Made by a program: the position numbers and the translations under genes. DNA of 64,000 nucleotides. Origin: Dreissena polymorpha. Lineage: Eukaryota; Mollusca; Bivalvia; Myida; Dreissenidae. This document shows, one piece after another, positions 1 to 10,452 of this stretch (the first letter of the stretch is position 1; every line of letters starts with the position of its first letter). The notes beneath the pieces were generated by a model. The model saw nothing but the letters and a program-made list of their open reading frames with translations, did no database searches and was not told where the DNA came from. The DNA lies in the NCBI RefSeq assembly GCF_020536995.1, contig NC_068357.1, positions 147,170,751 to 147,234,750 of the forward strand, read 5' to 3'.

Positions 1-2579
1 TACGCTACAAAAACAAGGTATTATATCACTTATTCCAAAACCCGGAAAAAACTTTGAATCCTTATCAAACTGGCGCCCTATTAGTTTACTAAACAATGAT
101 TATAAAATTGCAACAAAAAGTATAGCAAACAGAATAAAAAAAATATTACCATCAATCATTTCAAAATCTCAATCTGGTTTCATAAAAGGACGTTACATTG
201 GTGAAAACGTTCGTCTTATCCAAGAATGCATTAACTATTTCAACAATTCAAATAATCCTGGTCTAATATTCTTTGCAGACTTTGAAAAGGCATTCGATTC
301 GCTTGATCATTCATTTATGTTCTCTTGCTTAGAAAATATGAAATTTGGTGAAAGTCTCATTCAATGGGTCAAACTATTCTATACCGATATTAACAGTATA
401 ATCATTAACAATGGCTTCTTTTCGAACAGTTTTAACATCGAACGAGGGGTTCGACAAGGATGTCCACTCTCATCATCGCTATTTATTATTTGCATCGAGT
501 ATCTATCACATCACATCCAATCAAATAAACACATAAAAGGCATATCACTAGAACCTGACGAAGAAATCAAACAATCCCTATTTGCTGACGATGCAACTTA
601 TTTTTTAAATGACAATTACGATTCTTTCCATAACCTAATAGAGTCGCTAACCCTTTACGGAATGACATCGGGTCTTAAACTAAACAAAAGTAAATGTACT
701 GTGCTTCGAGTAGGTAAATTAAAACAAAGTAATGTTCAATATAAAAAAGAAATGAAATTTAATTGGACATCCGAAGAAGCCACAACGTTAGGAATTACTT
801 TCACAAATAATGAAAAGGATACAGTTCTTAAAAACATACTACCTAAATTACAGAATTTTAAAAACTGCTTAAAATCATGGCATCATCGTAAACTTACACT
901 AATCGGAAAAAAACACAGTATTGAAAACGTTTGCACTTCCTAAATTAATATATGTTTTAACAGTTCTCCCAAATCCACCAAATGATGTTATTAACGATAT
1001 AAAATCAGCAATATTTAATTTCATATGGGACGGTAAGCCTGAAAAAATAAAAAGAACTCAGTTAATTCAATCTGTAGAAAATGGAGGTATCCAATTAACG
1101 AACATTGACTCATTCTTGAATGCAATCAAATGCAGCTGGGTTAAAAGATACCTAGATAATACCAATACGAGTAAATGGAAATTATTCTACCAGAAAATCC
1201 TAAAAAAATATGGTGATCCTTAATCTTTAAATGTAACATCAGCAATACTATCTTACATGAAATTGCAAACGAAAACATATTTCTGTCTGATGTTCTATCA
1301 GCATGGAGTGATGTCACTCATAACTTAGAAACCCAAACCAGCAGTAAAACAATTTTATGGAACAATAAAGACATAACTTCAAACAATAAGACGTTCTTCT
1401 ATAAAGACTGGTTTGAACGAAGCATTAAGTATGTCGACCAATTATATGACTACAGAATTAAGGATTTCTACTCTTTTGATAATATATGCTACATATACGG
1501 AACATCTTCAAATCATTTTCTGAAGTACTACACACTTATCAAAAGCATACCCATACACATTAAATCTGAAATCAATACAAATAATACACCATGTACTCAA
1601 ACAACATTTGTAGAAAACATACTTGGAAGAAAAAACAAAACAAATAAAATATTTTACACACTACACATTAAAAACCCTACAGAAAACTCCAAAATCCAAA
1701 ATAAATGGCAAGTCCATTTTGGAGAAAATGAACTTAATTGGAAACACATATTTACCATGCCATATAAAGCAACTATTGAAAGCACACTGAGAAATTTTCA
1801 ATATAAATACATCCATAGAATTATAGCTACAAATAAATATCTCTATAAATGCAAATTATCTAACTCAAATCTGTGTGACTTCTGCAGTGAAAACATTGAA
1901 ACTATAGAACATCTTTTTTGGGAGTGCAAACACATACAGCCTATTTGGAATCAATTAATATCTTTTCTTGAACAACATCAACTAAACGTTAAACTATATT
2001 TCTTAAATGTAAGTTTCGGAATTAACTCATTGAAATCAATAGACTGTAATAATATTGTGAATTTTATGGTTATATTGATGAAATATTTTATCTTAAACAT
2101 GAAGTACAAAAAACAAGTACCAAATTTTAATTGCTTTGTCGCTAGTCTTAAACTAAAAATCCAGATTGAGAAAGAAATAGCCCTCAGTAATGACACATTA
2201 CAAATCTTTGAACAAAAATGGAATCGGATTAAATTCTCATAATGTTTTGTCCACTTATATACATTTCACTCTAATGTTAGTTTATCTCTCTAAAATAGTT
2301 TTGTTTATTTTTATTTTTTTAATTTTATTTTTCAATCTAACAAGATCGTTGTGAATATAAAACAAAAAACACAAGTCCAGTATGCTTTCTTCCGACTTTA
2401 TACAACACATCATTTTTCATAACTATTCCTCCGTTGTGCTTTTCTTTTCTCTCTAAAAAAATAAATATATATTAGCATATCTTGTAAAACATGTCTGAAC
2501 TTTATTGCTTTGTAAATCACTATGTTGTATGATCATATACATGTTTACATTGTATGTATGATATTGAATTAAAAAAAAA
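1..2579 (+). mobile_element. L1/Tx1-type LINE, 3' half, cut by window edge
   Basis: The element enters from the left edge and ends in a short A tract at 2571-2579. Directly seen are a reverse transcriptase reading frame, a C-terminal CCHC-like zinc finger, an AT-rich 3' UTR of about 330 bp and the A tail. The next base belongs to the spacer of the tRNA-Ile array (ttttaaagaccc, as in other spacers), so the LINE sits in an array unit and removed the array's visible left edge. The RT motif set (GVRQGCPLS, FADD) places it with L1/Tx1 rather than with the jockey-like LINEs elsewhere here; that is family knowledge. Only two frame breaks are visible, so it is fairly young. Confidence 0.88.
2..2242 (+). 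pseudogene. LINE ORF2: reverse transcriptase and zinc-finger C-terminus (partial)
   Basis: Reading starts at base 2 in an open frame. Fingers/palm motifs appear in order: NWRPISLLNNDYK, an AFDSLDH block (palm motif A), GVRQGCPLSSSLF (motif B) and LFADDATYF (motif C, catalytic DD). The frame moves near 915-940, where an A-run in an IGKK segment precedes KTFALPKLIYVL. It moves back near 1220, after which 1232-2242 is fully open and ends in a CxxC...HxxxxC finger (CDFCSENIETIEHLFWEC) typical of LINE C-termini. The two shifts cancel each other. The endonuclease domain would lie left of the window. Role: target-primed reverse transcription. Confidence 0.85.
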
Positions 2580-2657
2580 GTTTTAAAGACCCACACTTGC
2601 CAGATACTTTATAGCTTAACAGAGGTATATTTAACAATTTAATCTGCACTCTGCAGT

Positions 2658-2730
2658 GGCCGTTTAGCTCAGTTGGCAGAGCGTCGTGCTAATAACGCGA
2701 ATGTCGTGGGTTCGATCCCCCCAATGGCCA
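2658..2730 (+). tRNA. tRNA-Ile(AAT), array unit 1, consensus
   Basis: Acceptor stem GGCCGTT/AATGGCC pairs fully with one G-U. The D stem is GCTC/GAGC, the anticodon stem TCGTG/CGCGA closes loop CTAATAA (anticodon AAT), the T loop is TTCGATC, and the discriminator is A. A T5 terminator starts three bases after the end. The T stem GTGGG/CCCCC has one T-C mismatch, shared by all consensus units. Confidence 0.9.
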
Positions 2731-2922
2731 AGTTTTTATATTTTTGTTTCTTTTTTGAATGGCATTAGTTATTTCCAACTGGACACAATAACAATCATAG
2801 GACACATATAACACAAGCCGTATATTGCCATAACTAAGTCTAAAAAATCCACACTGAGCAGATACAATTGTACATAATACAAAACATAGTTATCTTTAAC
2901 AATTTAATCTACATTATGCAGT

Positions 2923-2995
2923 GGCCGTTTAGCTCAGTTGGCAGAGCGTCGTGCTAATAACGCGAATGTCGTGGGTTCGATTCCCCCAATGGCCA
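2923..2995 (+). tRNA. tRNA-Ile(AAT), unit 2
   Basis: One base from consensus: the T-loop end is TTCGATT rather than TTCGATC. Terminator T5 follows. Likely expressible. Confidence 0.87.
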
Positions 2996-3177
2996 AGTTT
3001 TTATTATTTGGGTTCATTTTAGAATGGTATAAGGTATTATCAACAGGCCCAAAAACTAATACGACGCATATTACACAAGCTTTATATTGTCATAACTAAC
3101 TTTTAAAGACCTACACTGGTCACATTCACAATAGCAAAACATAGTTATGTTTAACAATTACATCTACATTATGCAGT

Positions 3178-3250
3178 GGCCGTTAAGCTCAGTTGGCAGA
3201 GCGTCATGCTAATAACGCGAATGTCGTGGGTTCGATCCCCCCAATGGCCA
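3178..3250 (+). pseudogene. tRNA-Ile unit 3, T8A variant
   Basis: Carries A in place of the near-universal T8 (GTTAAGCTC) and a CAT for CGT change that breaks an anticodon-stem pair. The B box is intact. Probably a damaged copy. Confidence 0.7.
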
Positions 3251-3446
3251 AGTTTTTTTATATAATTTTGGTTCTTTTTAGAATGCCGTTAGTTATTATC
3301 AACTGGACACAATAACAATCATAGGACACATATAACACAAGCCGTATATTGCCATAACTAAGTCTAATAAATCCACACTGAGCAGATACAATTGTACATA
3401 ATACAAAACATAGTTATCTTTCACAATTTAATCTACATTATGCAGT

Positions 3447-3519
3447 GGCCGTTTAGCTCAGTTGGCAGAGCGTCGTGCTAATAACGCGAATGTCGTGGGT
3501 TCGATCCCCCCAATGGCCA
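3447..3519 (+). tRNA. tRNA-Ile(AAT), unit 4, consensus
   Basis: Identical to unit 1 across all 73 bases, with T5 terminator after AG. It starts a second 524-bp dimer that repeats units 2-3. Confidence 0.9.
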
Positions 3520-3701
3520 AGTTTTTATTATTTGGGTTCATTTTAGAATGGCATAAGGTATTATCAACAGGCCCAAAAACTAATACGACGCATATTACAC
3601 AAGCTTTATATTGTCATAACTAAGTTTTAAAGACCTACACTGGTCACATTCACAATAGCAAAACATAGTTATGTTTAACAATTACATCTACATTATGCAG
3701 T

Positions 3702-3774
3702 GGCCGTTAAGCTCAGTTGGCAGAGCGTCGTGCTAATAACGCGAATGTCGTGGGTTCCATACCTCCAATGGCCA
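3702..3774 (+). pseudogene. tRNA-Ile unit 5, T8A and broken B box
   Basis: Has A8 and T loop TTCCATA with a disturbed T stem. The Pol III B box (GGTTCGANTCC) is lost, so transcription is doubtful. The GTTAAGC segment supplies an empty TTAA site matching the MITE-filled unit 7. Confidence 0.75.
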
Positions 3775-3959
3775 AGTTTTTTTTTATTATTTTGGTTTAT
3801 TTTAGAATGGCATAAGGTATTATCAACAGGACCAAAAAACTTAATAGGACGCATATTACACAAGCTTTATATTGTCATAACTAAGTTTTAAAGACCAACA
3901 CGGGTCACATACTCTATAGCAAAATATTGTTATGTTTAACAATTACATCTTTATGCAGT

Positions 3960-4032
3960 GGCCGTTTAGCTCAGTTGGCAGAGCGTCGTGCTAATAACGC
4001 GAATGTCGTGGGTTCGATCCCCCCAATGGCCA
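3960..4032 (+). tRNA. tRNA-Ile(AAT), unit 6, consensus
   Basis: Identical to the consensus, with the same spacer type as unit 4. Confidence 0.9.
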
Positions 4033-4223
4033 AGTTTTTATTATTTGGGTTCATTTTAGAATGGCATAAGGTATTATCAACAGGCCCAAAAACTAATACG
4101 ACGCATATTACACAAGCTTTATATTGTCATAACTAAGTTTTAAAGACCTACACTGGCCACATTCACAAGAGCAAAACATAGTTATGTTTAACAATTACAT
4201 CTACATTATGCAGTGGCCGTTAA

Positions 4224-4725
4224 AGGGATCTTTTCACGCTTTGGTAAATTGACAAAATTGAAAAAAAGTTGTTTCAAATTCGTAAGTTTTCGTTTTAGTT
4301 ATGATATTTGTGAAGAAACAGTAATACTGAACATTAACCATGCTCTTATATAGCCATTATATGCATCTTTTGACGATTTTAAAACCTAAAAATTATAAAG
4401 CGTTGCAACGCGAAACGATTGAATAATTTGGAGAGTTCTGTTTTTGTCGTTAAATTTTGTGAAACTACGAAGATTGCTTATATAAGGTATAAACTACGTC
4501 AAGAATGTGTACTCGGCGGAATAGCTCAGTAGGTTAAAGCGTTTTTACTTCAGGACTCTGGCAGGACTCCAGGGGTCACTGGTTCGAAACCTGCTCCGGG
4601 CAATGTTCTTTTCCTTTTTTTCTTGATTTTTTACTGGAGCTTTTACGATCCAATGTTTACATTTATCAATATAAATCATTTAATGAATAAGTTTAAAAAA
4701 TGCCAAAATCTGTGAAAAGGCCCCT
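4224..4725 (+). mobile_element. TTAA-flanked MITE carrying a tRNA-like sequence, copy 1
   Basis: Terminal inverted repeats are AGGGATCTTTTCAC on the left and, reversed, AGGGGCCTTTTCAC on the right. The target duplication is TTAA (4220-4223 and 4726-4729), proven by uninterrupted paralogous units reading CGTTAAGC. TTAA duplication is characteristic of the piggyBac group, so I infer mobilisation by a piggyBac-type transposase. No coding capacity. A second copy in reverse orientation lies at 10879-11364. Confidence 0.9.
4515..4603 (+). other. tRNA-like Pol III promoter inside the MITE
   Basis: An A-box-like TAGCTCAGTAGG and a perfect B-box core GGTTCGAAACC lie about 60 bases apart in a tRNA-shaped segment beginning GGCGGAATAGC. 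A T-rich run (4607-4622) follows and may end transcription. The extra length between boxes suggests a Leu/Ser-like or degenerate long-variable-arm ancestor. The second MITE copy retains matching boxes on the other strand. Confidence 0.65.
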
Positions 4726-4982
4726 TTAAGCTCAGTTGGCAGAGCGTCGTGCTAATAACGCGAATGTCGTGGGTTCCATACCCCCAATGGCCAAGTTTTT
4801 TTTAATTATTTTTGGTTAATTTTAGAATGGCATAAGGTATTATCAACAGGACCAAAAAACTTAATAGGACGCATATTACACAAGATTTATATTGTCATAA
4901 CAAAGTTTTAAAGACCAATACGGGTCACATACTCTATAGCAAAATATTGTTATGTTTAACAATTACATCAACATTATGCAGT

Positions 4983-5055
4983 GGCCGTTTAGCTCAGTTG
5001 GCACAGCGTCGTGCTAATAACGCGAATGTCGTGGGTTCGATCCCCCCAATGGCCA
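4983..5055 (+). pseudogene. tRNA-Ile unit 8, D-stem change
   Basis: Consensus except for a G-to-C change (GGCACAGC) that breaks a D-stem pair. A and B boxes are otherwise intact, so it may still be transcribed. Confidence 0.6.
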
Positions 5056-5240
5056 AGTTTTTATATTTTTGGTTCTTTTTTGAATGGCATTAGTTATTTC
5101 CAACTGGACACAATAAAAATAATAGGACACATATAACACAAGCTGTATATTGTCTTAACTAAGTTTTAAAGACCCACACTTGCCAGATACTTTATAGCTT
5201 AACAGAGGTATATTTAACAATTTAATCTGCACTCTGCAGT

Positions 5241-5313
5241 GGCCGTTTAGCTCAGTTGGCAGAGCGTCGTGCTAATAACGCGAATGTCGTGGGTTCGATC
5301 CCCCCAATGGCCA
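5241..5313 (+). tRNA. tRNA-Ile(AAT), unit 9, consensus
   Basis: Identical to the consensus. Units 9 and 10 share a near-identical 258-bp period including spacer, a recent duplication. Confidence 0.9.
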
Positions 5314-5498
5314 AGTTTTTATATTTTTGGTTCTTTTTTGAATGGCATTAGTTATTTCCAACTGGACACAATAAAAATAATAGGACACATATAACACAAG
5401 CTGTATATTGTCTTAACTAAGTTTTAAAGACCCACACTTGCCAGATACTTTATAGCTTAACAGAGGTATATTTAACAATTTAATATGCACTCTGCAGT

Positions 5499-5571
5499 GG
5501 CCGTTTAGCTCAGTTGGCAGAGCGTCGTGCTAATAACGCGAATGTCGTGGGTTCGATCCCCCCAATGGCCA
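5499..5571 (+). tRNA. tRNA-Ile(AAT), unit 10, consensus
   Basis: Identical to the consensus, with terminator T5. Confidence 0.9.
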
Positions 5572-5764
5572 AGTTTTTATAATTTGGGTTCTTTTTAGAA
5601 TGCCGTTAGTTATTACCAACTGGACACAATGACACTCATAGGACACATATAACAAAAGCCGTATATTGCCATAACTAAGCCGAAAAAACCCAGACTGGCC
5701 AGATACAATTGTACATAATAGAAAAACATAGTTATCTTTAACATTTTAATCCATATTATGCAGT

Positions 5765-5837
5765 GGCCGTTTAGCTCAGTTTGCAGAGCGTCGTGCTAAT
5801 AACGCGAATGTCGTGGGTTCGATCCCCCCAATTGCCA
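5765..5837 (+). pseudogene. tRNA-Ile unit 11, acceptor and D-loop changes
   Basis: D loop reads GTTTGCA, altering the conserved GG, and the acceptor 3' strand AATTGCC breaks a pair. The B box is intact. Confidence 0.65.
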
Positions 5838-6019
5838 AGTTTTTATTATTTGGGTTCATTTTTGAATGTCATAAGGTATTATCAACAGGCCCAAAAACTA
5901 ATAGGACGCATATTACACAAGCTTTATATTGTCATAACTAAGTTTTAAAGACCTACACTGGTCTAATTCACAATAGCAAAACATAGTTATGTTTAACAAT
6001 TACATCTACATTATGCAGT

Positions 6020-6092
6020 GGCCGTTAAGCTCAGTTGGCAGAGCGTCGTGCTAATAACGCGAATGTCGTGGGTTCCATTACCCAAATGGCAA
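6020..6092 (+). pseudogene. tRNA-Ile unit 12, T8A and broken T arm
   Basis: A8 with T arm TTCCATTACCC, and the acceptor end reads AAATGGC. B box lost. Confidence 0.75.
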
Positions 6093-6280
6093 AGTTTTTT
6101 TTAAATTCTTTTGGTTTATTTTAGAATGGCATAAGGTATTATCAACAGGACCAAAAAACTAAAAGGACGCATATTACACAAGCTTTATATTGTCATAACT
6201 AAGTTTTAAAGACCCACACTTGCCAGATACTTTATAGCTTAACAGAGGTATATTTAACAATTTAATCTGCACTCTGCAGT

Positions 6281-6353
6281 GGCCGTTTAGCTCAGTTGGC
6301 AGAGCGTCGTGCTAATAACGCGAATGTCGTGGGTTCGATCCCCCCAATGGCCA
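6281..6353 (+). tRNA. tRNA-Ile(AAT), unit 13, consensus
   Basis: Identical to the consensus, although the unit before it is a dead T8A copy. Confidence 0.9.
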
Positions 6354-6538
6354 AGTTTTTATATTTTTGGTTCTTTTTTGAATGGCATGAGTTATTTCCA
6401 ACTGGAAACAATAAAAATAATAGGACACATTTAACACAAGCTGTATATTGTCTTAACTAAGTTTTAAAGACTCACACTTGCCAGATACTTTATAGCTTAA
6501 CAGAGGTATATTTTACAATTTAATCTGCACTCTGCAGT

Positions 6539-6611
6539 GGCCGTTTAGCTCAGTTGGCAGAGAGTCGTGCTAATAACGCGAATGTCGTGGGTTCGATCCC
6601 CCCAATGGCCA
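6539..6611 (+). pseudogene. tRNA-Ile unit 14, D-stem mismatch
   Basis: A single change (GCAGAGAG for GCAGAGCG) breaks the closing D-stem pair. Otherwise consensus. Confidence 0.55.
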
Positions 6612-6803
6612 AGTTTTTATAATTTTGGTTCTTTTTAGAATGCCGTTAGTTATTACCAACTGGACACAATAACAATCATAGGACACATATAACACAAGCC
6701 GTATATTGCCATAACTAAGCCGAACAACCCACACTGGTCAGATACAATTGTACATAATACAAAAACATTGTTATCTTTCACAATTTAATCCACATTATAC
6801 AGT

Positions 6804-6876
6804 GTCCGTTTAGCTCAGTTGGCAGAGCGTCGTGCTAATAACGCGAATGTCGTGGGTTCCATACCCACAATGGCCA
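6804..6876 (+). pseudogene. tRNA-Ile unit 15, broken B box
   Basis: Starts GTCC (second acceptor pair lost) and has TTCCATACCCAC in the T arm. Keeps T8. Confidence 0.75.
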
Positions 6877-7063
6877 AGTTTTTTTTATTATTTTGGTTTA
6901 TTTTAAAATGGCATAAGGTATTATCAACAGGACCTAAAAACTTAATAGGACGCATATTACACAAGCTTTATATTGTCATAACTAAGTTTTAAAGACCAAC
7001 ACGGGTCACATACTCTATAGCAAAATATTGTTATGTTTAACAATTACATCAACATTATACAGT

Positions 7064-7136
7064 TGCCGTTTAGCTCAGTTGGCAGAGCGTCGTGCTAATA
7101 ACGCGAATGTCGTGGGTTCGATCCCCCCAATGGCCA
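7064..7136 (+). tRNA. tRNA-Ile(AAT), unit 16, first base changed
   Basis: Consensus except T in place of G1, giving a T1-C72 mismatch. It starts the first copy of a 1044-bp four-unit repeat. The terminator context is ACTTTTT. Confidence 0.7.
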
Positions 7137-7321
7137 ACTTTTTATAATTTTGGTTCTTTTTTGAATGGCATTAGTTATTTCCTACTGGACACAATAAAAA
7201 TAATAGGACACATATAACACAAGCTGTATATTGTCTTAACTAAGTTTTAAAGACCCACACTTGCCAGATACTTTATAGCTTAACAGATGTATATTTAACA
7301 ATTTAATCTGCACTCTGCAGT

Positions 7322-7394
7322 GGCCGTTTAGCTCAGTTGGTAGAGCGTCGTGCTAATAACGCGAATGTCGTGGGTTCGATCCCCCCAATGGACA
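7322..7394 (+). tRNA. tRNA-Ile(AAT), unit 17
   Basis: D loop TTGGTAGAGC, close to other animal isoleucine tRNAs. The acceptor end GGACA breaks one pair. A and B boxes are intact. Confidence 0.7.
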
Positions 7395-7587
7395 AGTTTT
7401 TATATTTTTGTTTCTTTTTGGAATGGCATTAGTTATTTCCAACTGGACACAATAACAATCATAGGACACATATAACACAAGCCGTATATTGCCATAACTA
7501 AGTCTAAAAAACCCAGACTCGCCAGAGACAATTGTGCATAATACAAAAACATAGTTATCTTTAACAATTTAATCCACATTATACAGT

Positions 7588-7660
7588 GTCCGTTTAGCTC
7601 AGTTGGCAGAGCGTCGTGCTAATAACGCGAATGTCGTGGGTTCGATCCCCCCAATGGCCA
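7588..7660 (+). tRNA. tRNA-Ile(AAT), unit 18
   Basis: Starts GTCC (second base changed). The rest is consensus with an intact B box and T5 terminator. Confidence 0.7.
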
Positions 7661-7847
7661 AATTTTTATTATTTGGGTTCATTTTAGAATGGCATAAGGT
7701 ATTATCAACAGGCCCAAAAACTAATACGACGTATATTACACAAGCTTTATATTGTATTGTCATAACTAAGTTTTAAAGACCTTCACTGGTCACATTCACA
7801 ATAGCAAAACATAGTTATGTTTAACAATAACATTTACATTATGCAGT

Positions 7848-7920
7848 GGCCGTTAAGCTCATTTGGCAGAGCGTCGTGCTAATAACGCGAATGTCGTGGG
7901 TTCCATACCCCCAATGGCCA
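7848..7920 (+). pseudogene. tRNA-Ile unit 19, T8A and broken B box
   Basis: GTTAAGCTCATTTGG in the D arm and TTCCATACCCCC in the T arm. Confidence 0.75.
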
Positions 7921-8107
7921 AGTTTTTTTTATTATTTTGGTTTATTTTAAAATGGCATAAGGTATTATCAACAGGACCTAAAAACTTAATAGGACGCATA
8001 TTACACAAGCTTTATATTGTCATAACTAAGTTTTAAAGACCAACACGGGTCACATACTCTATAGCAAAATATTGTTATGTTTAACAATTACATCAACATT
8101 ATGCAGT

Positions 8108-8179
8108 GCCCGTTTAGCTCAGTTGGCAGAGCGTCGTGATAATAACGCGAATGTCGTGGGATTGATACCCCAATGGCCA
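8108..8179 (+). pseudogene. tRNA-Ile unit 20, 72 bases, broken T arm
   Basis: Starts GCCCG, has A at loop position 32 (GATAATAA) and a T arm GGGATTGATACCCC with a base lost. It begins the second copy of the four-unit repeat. Confidence 0.75.
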
Positions 8180-8364
8180 ACTTTTTATAATTTTGGTTCT
8201 TTTTTGAATGGCATTAGTTATTTCCTACTGGACACAATAAAAATAATAGGACACATATAACACAAGCTTTATATTGTCTTAACTAAGTTTTAAAGACCCA
8301 CACTTGCTAGATACTTTATAGCTTAACAGAGGTATATTTAACAATTTAATCTGCACTCTGCAGT

Positions 8365-8437
8365 GGCCGATTAGCTCAGTTGGCAGAGCGTCGTGCTAAT
8401 AACGCGAATGTCGTGGGTTCGATCCCCCCAATGGCCA
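8365..8437 (+). tRNA. tRNA-Ile(AAT), unit 21
   Basis: One acceptor change (GGCCGAT) gives an A-A mismatch. All else is consensus. Confidence 0.72.
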
Positions 8438-8630
8438 AGTTTTTATATTTTTGTTTCTTTTTGGAATGGCATTAGTTATTTCCAACTGGACACAATAACA
8501 ATCATAGGACACATATAACACAAGCCGAATATTGCCATAACTAAGTCTAAAAAAACCAGACTCGCCAGAGACAATTGTGCATAATAGAAAAACATAGTTA
8601 TCTTTAACAATTTAATCCACATTATGCAGT

Positions 8631-8703
8631 GACCGTTTAGCTCAGTTGGCAGAGCGTCGTGCTAATAACGCGAATGTCGTGGGTTCGATCTCTTCAATGG
8701 CCA
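8631..8703 (+). pseudogene. tRNA-Ile unit 22, T-stem changed
   Basis: Starts GACC and has TTCGATCTCTTC, so the T stem is weak although the loop survives. Confidence 0.6.
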
Positions 8704-8890
8704 AGTTTTTATTATTTGGGTTCATTTTAGAATGGCATAAGGTATTATCAACAGGCCCAAAAACTAATACGACGTATATTACACAAGCTTTATATTGTAT
8801 TGTCATAACTAAGTTTTAAAGACCTACACTGGTCACATTCACAATAGCAAATCATAGTTATGTTTAACAATTACATCTACATTATGCAGT

Positions 8891-8963
8891 GGCCGTTAAG
8901 CTCAGTTGGCAGAGCGTCGTGCTAATAACGCGAATATCGTGGTTTCCATACCCCCAACGGCCA
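8891..8963 (+). pseudogene. tRNA-Ile unit 23, T8A and broken B box
   Basis: A8, a change in the variable region (AATATCGTGG), TTTCCATACC in the T arm, and an interrupted terminator (TTTCTTTT). Confidence 0.75.
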
Positions 8964-9148
8964 AGTTTCTTTTATTATTTTGGTTTATTTTAGAATGGCA
9001 TAAGGTATTATCAACAGGACCAAAAACGAATAGGACGCATATTACACAAGCTTTATATTGTCATAACTAAGTTTTAAAGACCCACACTTGCCAGATACTT
9101 TATAGCTTAACAGATGTATATTTAACAATTTAATCTGAACTCTGCAGT

Positions 9149-9221
9149 GGCCGTTTAGTTCAGTTGGCAGAGCGTCGTGCTAATAACGCGAATGTCGTGG
9201 GTTCCATACCCCCAATGGCCA
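9149..9221 (+). pseudogene. tRNA-Ile unit 24, broken B box
   Basis: T8 retained, D stem GTTC, T arm TTCCATACC. A hybrid of the two subfamilies, consistent with gene conversion or unequal exchange. Confidence 0.72.
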
Positions 9222-9403
9222 AGTTTTTATTATTTGGGTTCATTTTAGAATGGCATAAGGTATTATCAACAGGCCCAAAAACTAATACGACGCATATTAC
9301 ACAAGCTTTATATTGTCATAACTAAGTTTTAAAGACCTTCACTGGTCACATTCACAATAGCAAAACATAGTTATGTTTAACAATTACATCTACATTATGC
9401 AGT

Positions 9404-9476
9404 GGCCGTTAAGCTCAGTTGGCAGAGCGTCGTGCTAATAACGCGAATATCGTGGGTTACATACCCCCAATAGCCA
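9404..9476 (+). pseudogene. tRNA-Ile unit 25, T8A and broken B box
   Basis: A8, TTACATACCC in the T arm and acceptor end ATAGCCA. Confidence 0.75.
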
Positions 9477-9660
9477 AGTTTTTTATTATTTTGGGTTATT
9501 TTAGAATGGCATAAGGTATTATCAACAGGACCAAAATACTAATAGGACGCATATTACACAAGCTTTATATTGTCATAACTAAGTTTTTAAGACCCACAGT
9601 GGTCACATACTCTATAGCAAAATATTATTATGTTTAACAATTACATCAACATTGTGCAGT

Positions 9661-9733
9661 GGCCGTTTAGCTCAGTTGGCAGAGCGTCGTGCTAATAACG
9701 CGAATGTCGTGGGTTCGATCCCCCCAATGGCCA
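9661..9733 (+). tRNA. tRNA-Ile(AAT), unit 26, consensus
   Basis: Identical to the consensus. The last intact unit before the array decays to the right. Confidence 0.9.
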
Positions 9734-9926
9734 AGTTTTTATAATTTTGGTTCTTTTTAGAATGCCGTCAGTAATTACCAACTGGACACAATAACAATCA
9801 TTGGACACATATAACACAAGCCGTATATTGCCATAACTAAGTCTTAAAAACCCACACTGGCCAGATACAATTGTACATAATAGAAAAACATAGTTATCTT
9901 TATTAATTTAATCCACATTGTGCAGT

Positions 9927-9999
9927 GGCCGTTTAGCTCAGTTTGTAGAACGTCGTGCTTATAAAGCGAATGTCTTGGGTTCGATCCCCCCAATTGCCA
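9927..9999 (+). pseudogene. tRNA-Ile unit 27 with TAT anticodon
   Basis: The anticodon loop reads CTTATAA, giving TAT (UAU, still isoleucine), with a G-A mismatch closing the loop (GTG/AGC). D loop GTTTGTAGAA and acceptor AATTGCC are also altered. Confidence 0.7.
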
Positions 10000-10186
10000 A
10001 GTTTTTATTATTTTGGTTCTTTTTAGAATGGCTATAGTTATTATCAACTGAATCAAATAAAGAATATGACGCATATTACACTAGCTTTATAATTATTGTC
10101 ATAATGAGGTCTTAAATACCCGCACTGGCCAGATACTCTATAGCTAAACATGGGTATATTTAACAATTTAATCTGCACTATGCAGC

Positions 10187-10267
10187 GGCCGTTTAGCTCA
10201 GTTGGCAGAGCGTCGTGCTAATAACGCGAATGTCGTGGGTTTGACCCCCCCCCCCCCCCCTTGGCCA
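10187..10267 (+). pseudogene. tRNA-Ile unit 28, T arm swollen by a C run
   Basis: Consensus through the anticodon arm. The T arm reads TTTGA followed by about 17 C residues before TTGGCCA, making the unit 81 bases and removing the B box. Confidence 0.8.
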
Positions 10268-10452
10268 ACAAGTTTTTATTATTTTGGTTCTTTTTAGAAT
10301 GGCATTAGTTATTATCAACTGGACAAAATAAAGAATAGGACACATATTACTATGTCTGTATATTGTCCTTATGAAATCTTAAAGACCAACACTTGTCAGA
10401 TACTCTATAGCTAAAGAGAGTTATATTTAACAATTTAATCTGGCTATGCAGT

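Larger units (their letters stand above)
4215..4793 (+). pseudogene. tRNA-Ile unit 7, split by a MITE
   Basis: The first nine bases (GGCCGTTAA) at 4215-4223 and the remainder (from GCTCAG, 4730-4793) are separated by a 502-bp element and a TTAA duplication. It is a T8A, TTCCATA-type unit, already lacking a good B box before the insertion. Confidence 0.9.

Noticed and set aside
3700-4136. ORFs of 63-69 codons in the tRNA array (also 8072-8260)
   Set aside because: They are translations of tRNA and spacer sequence and do not persist in sister units.
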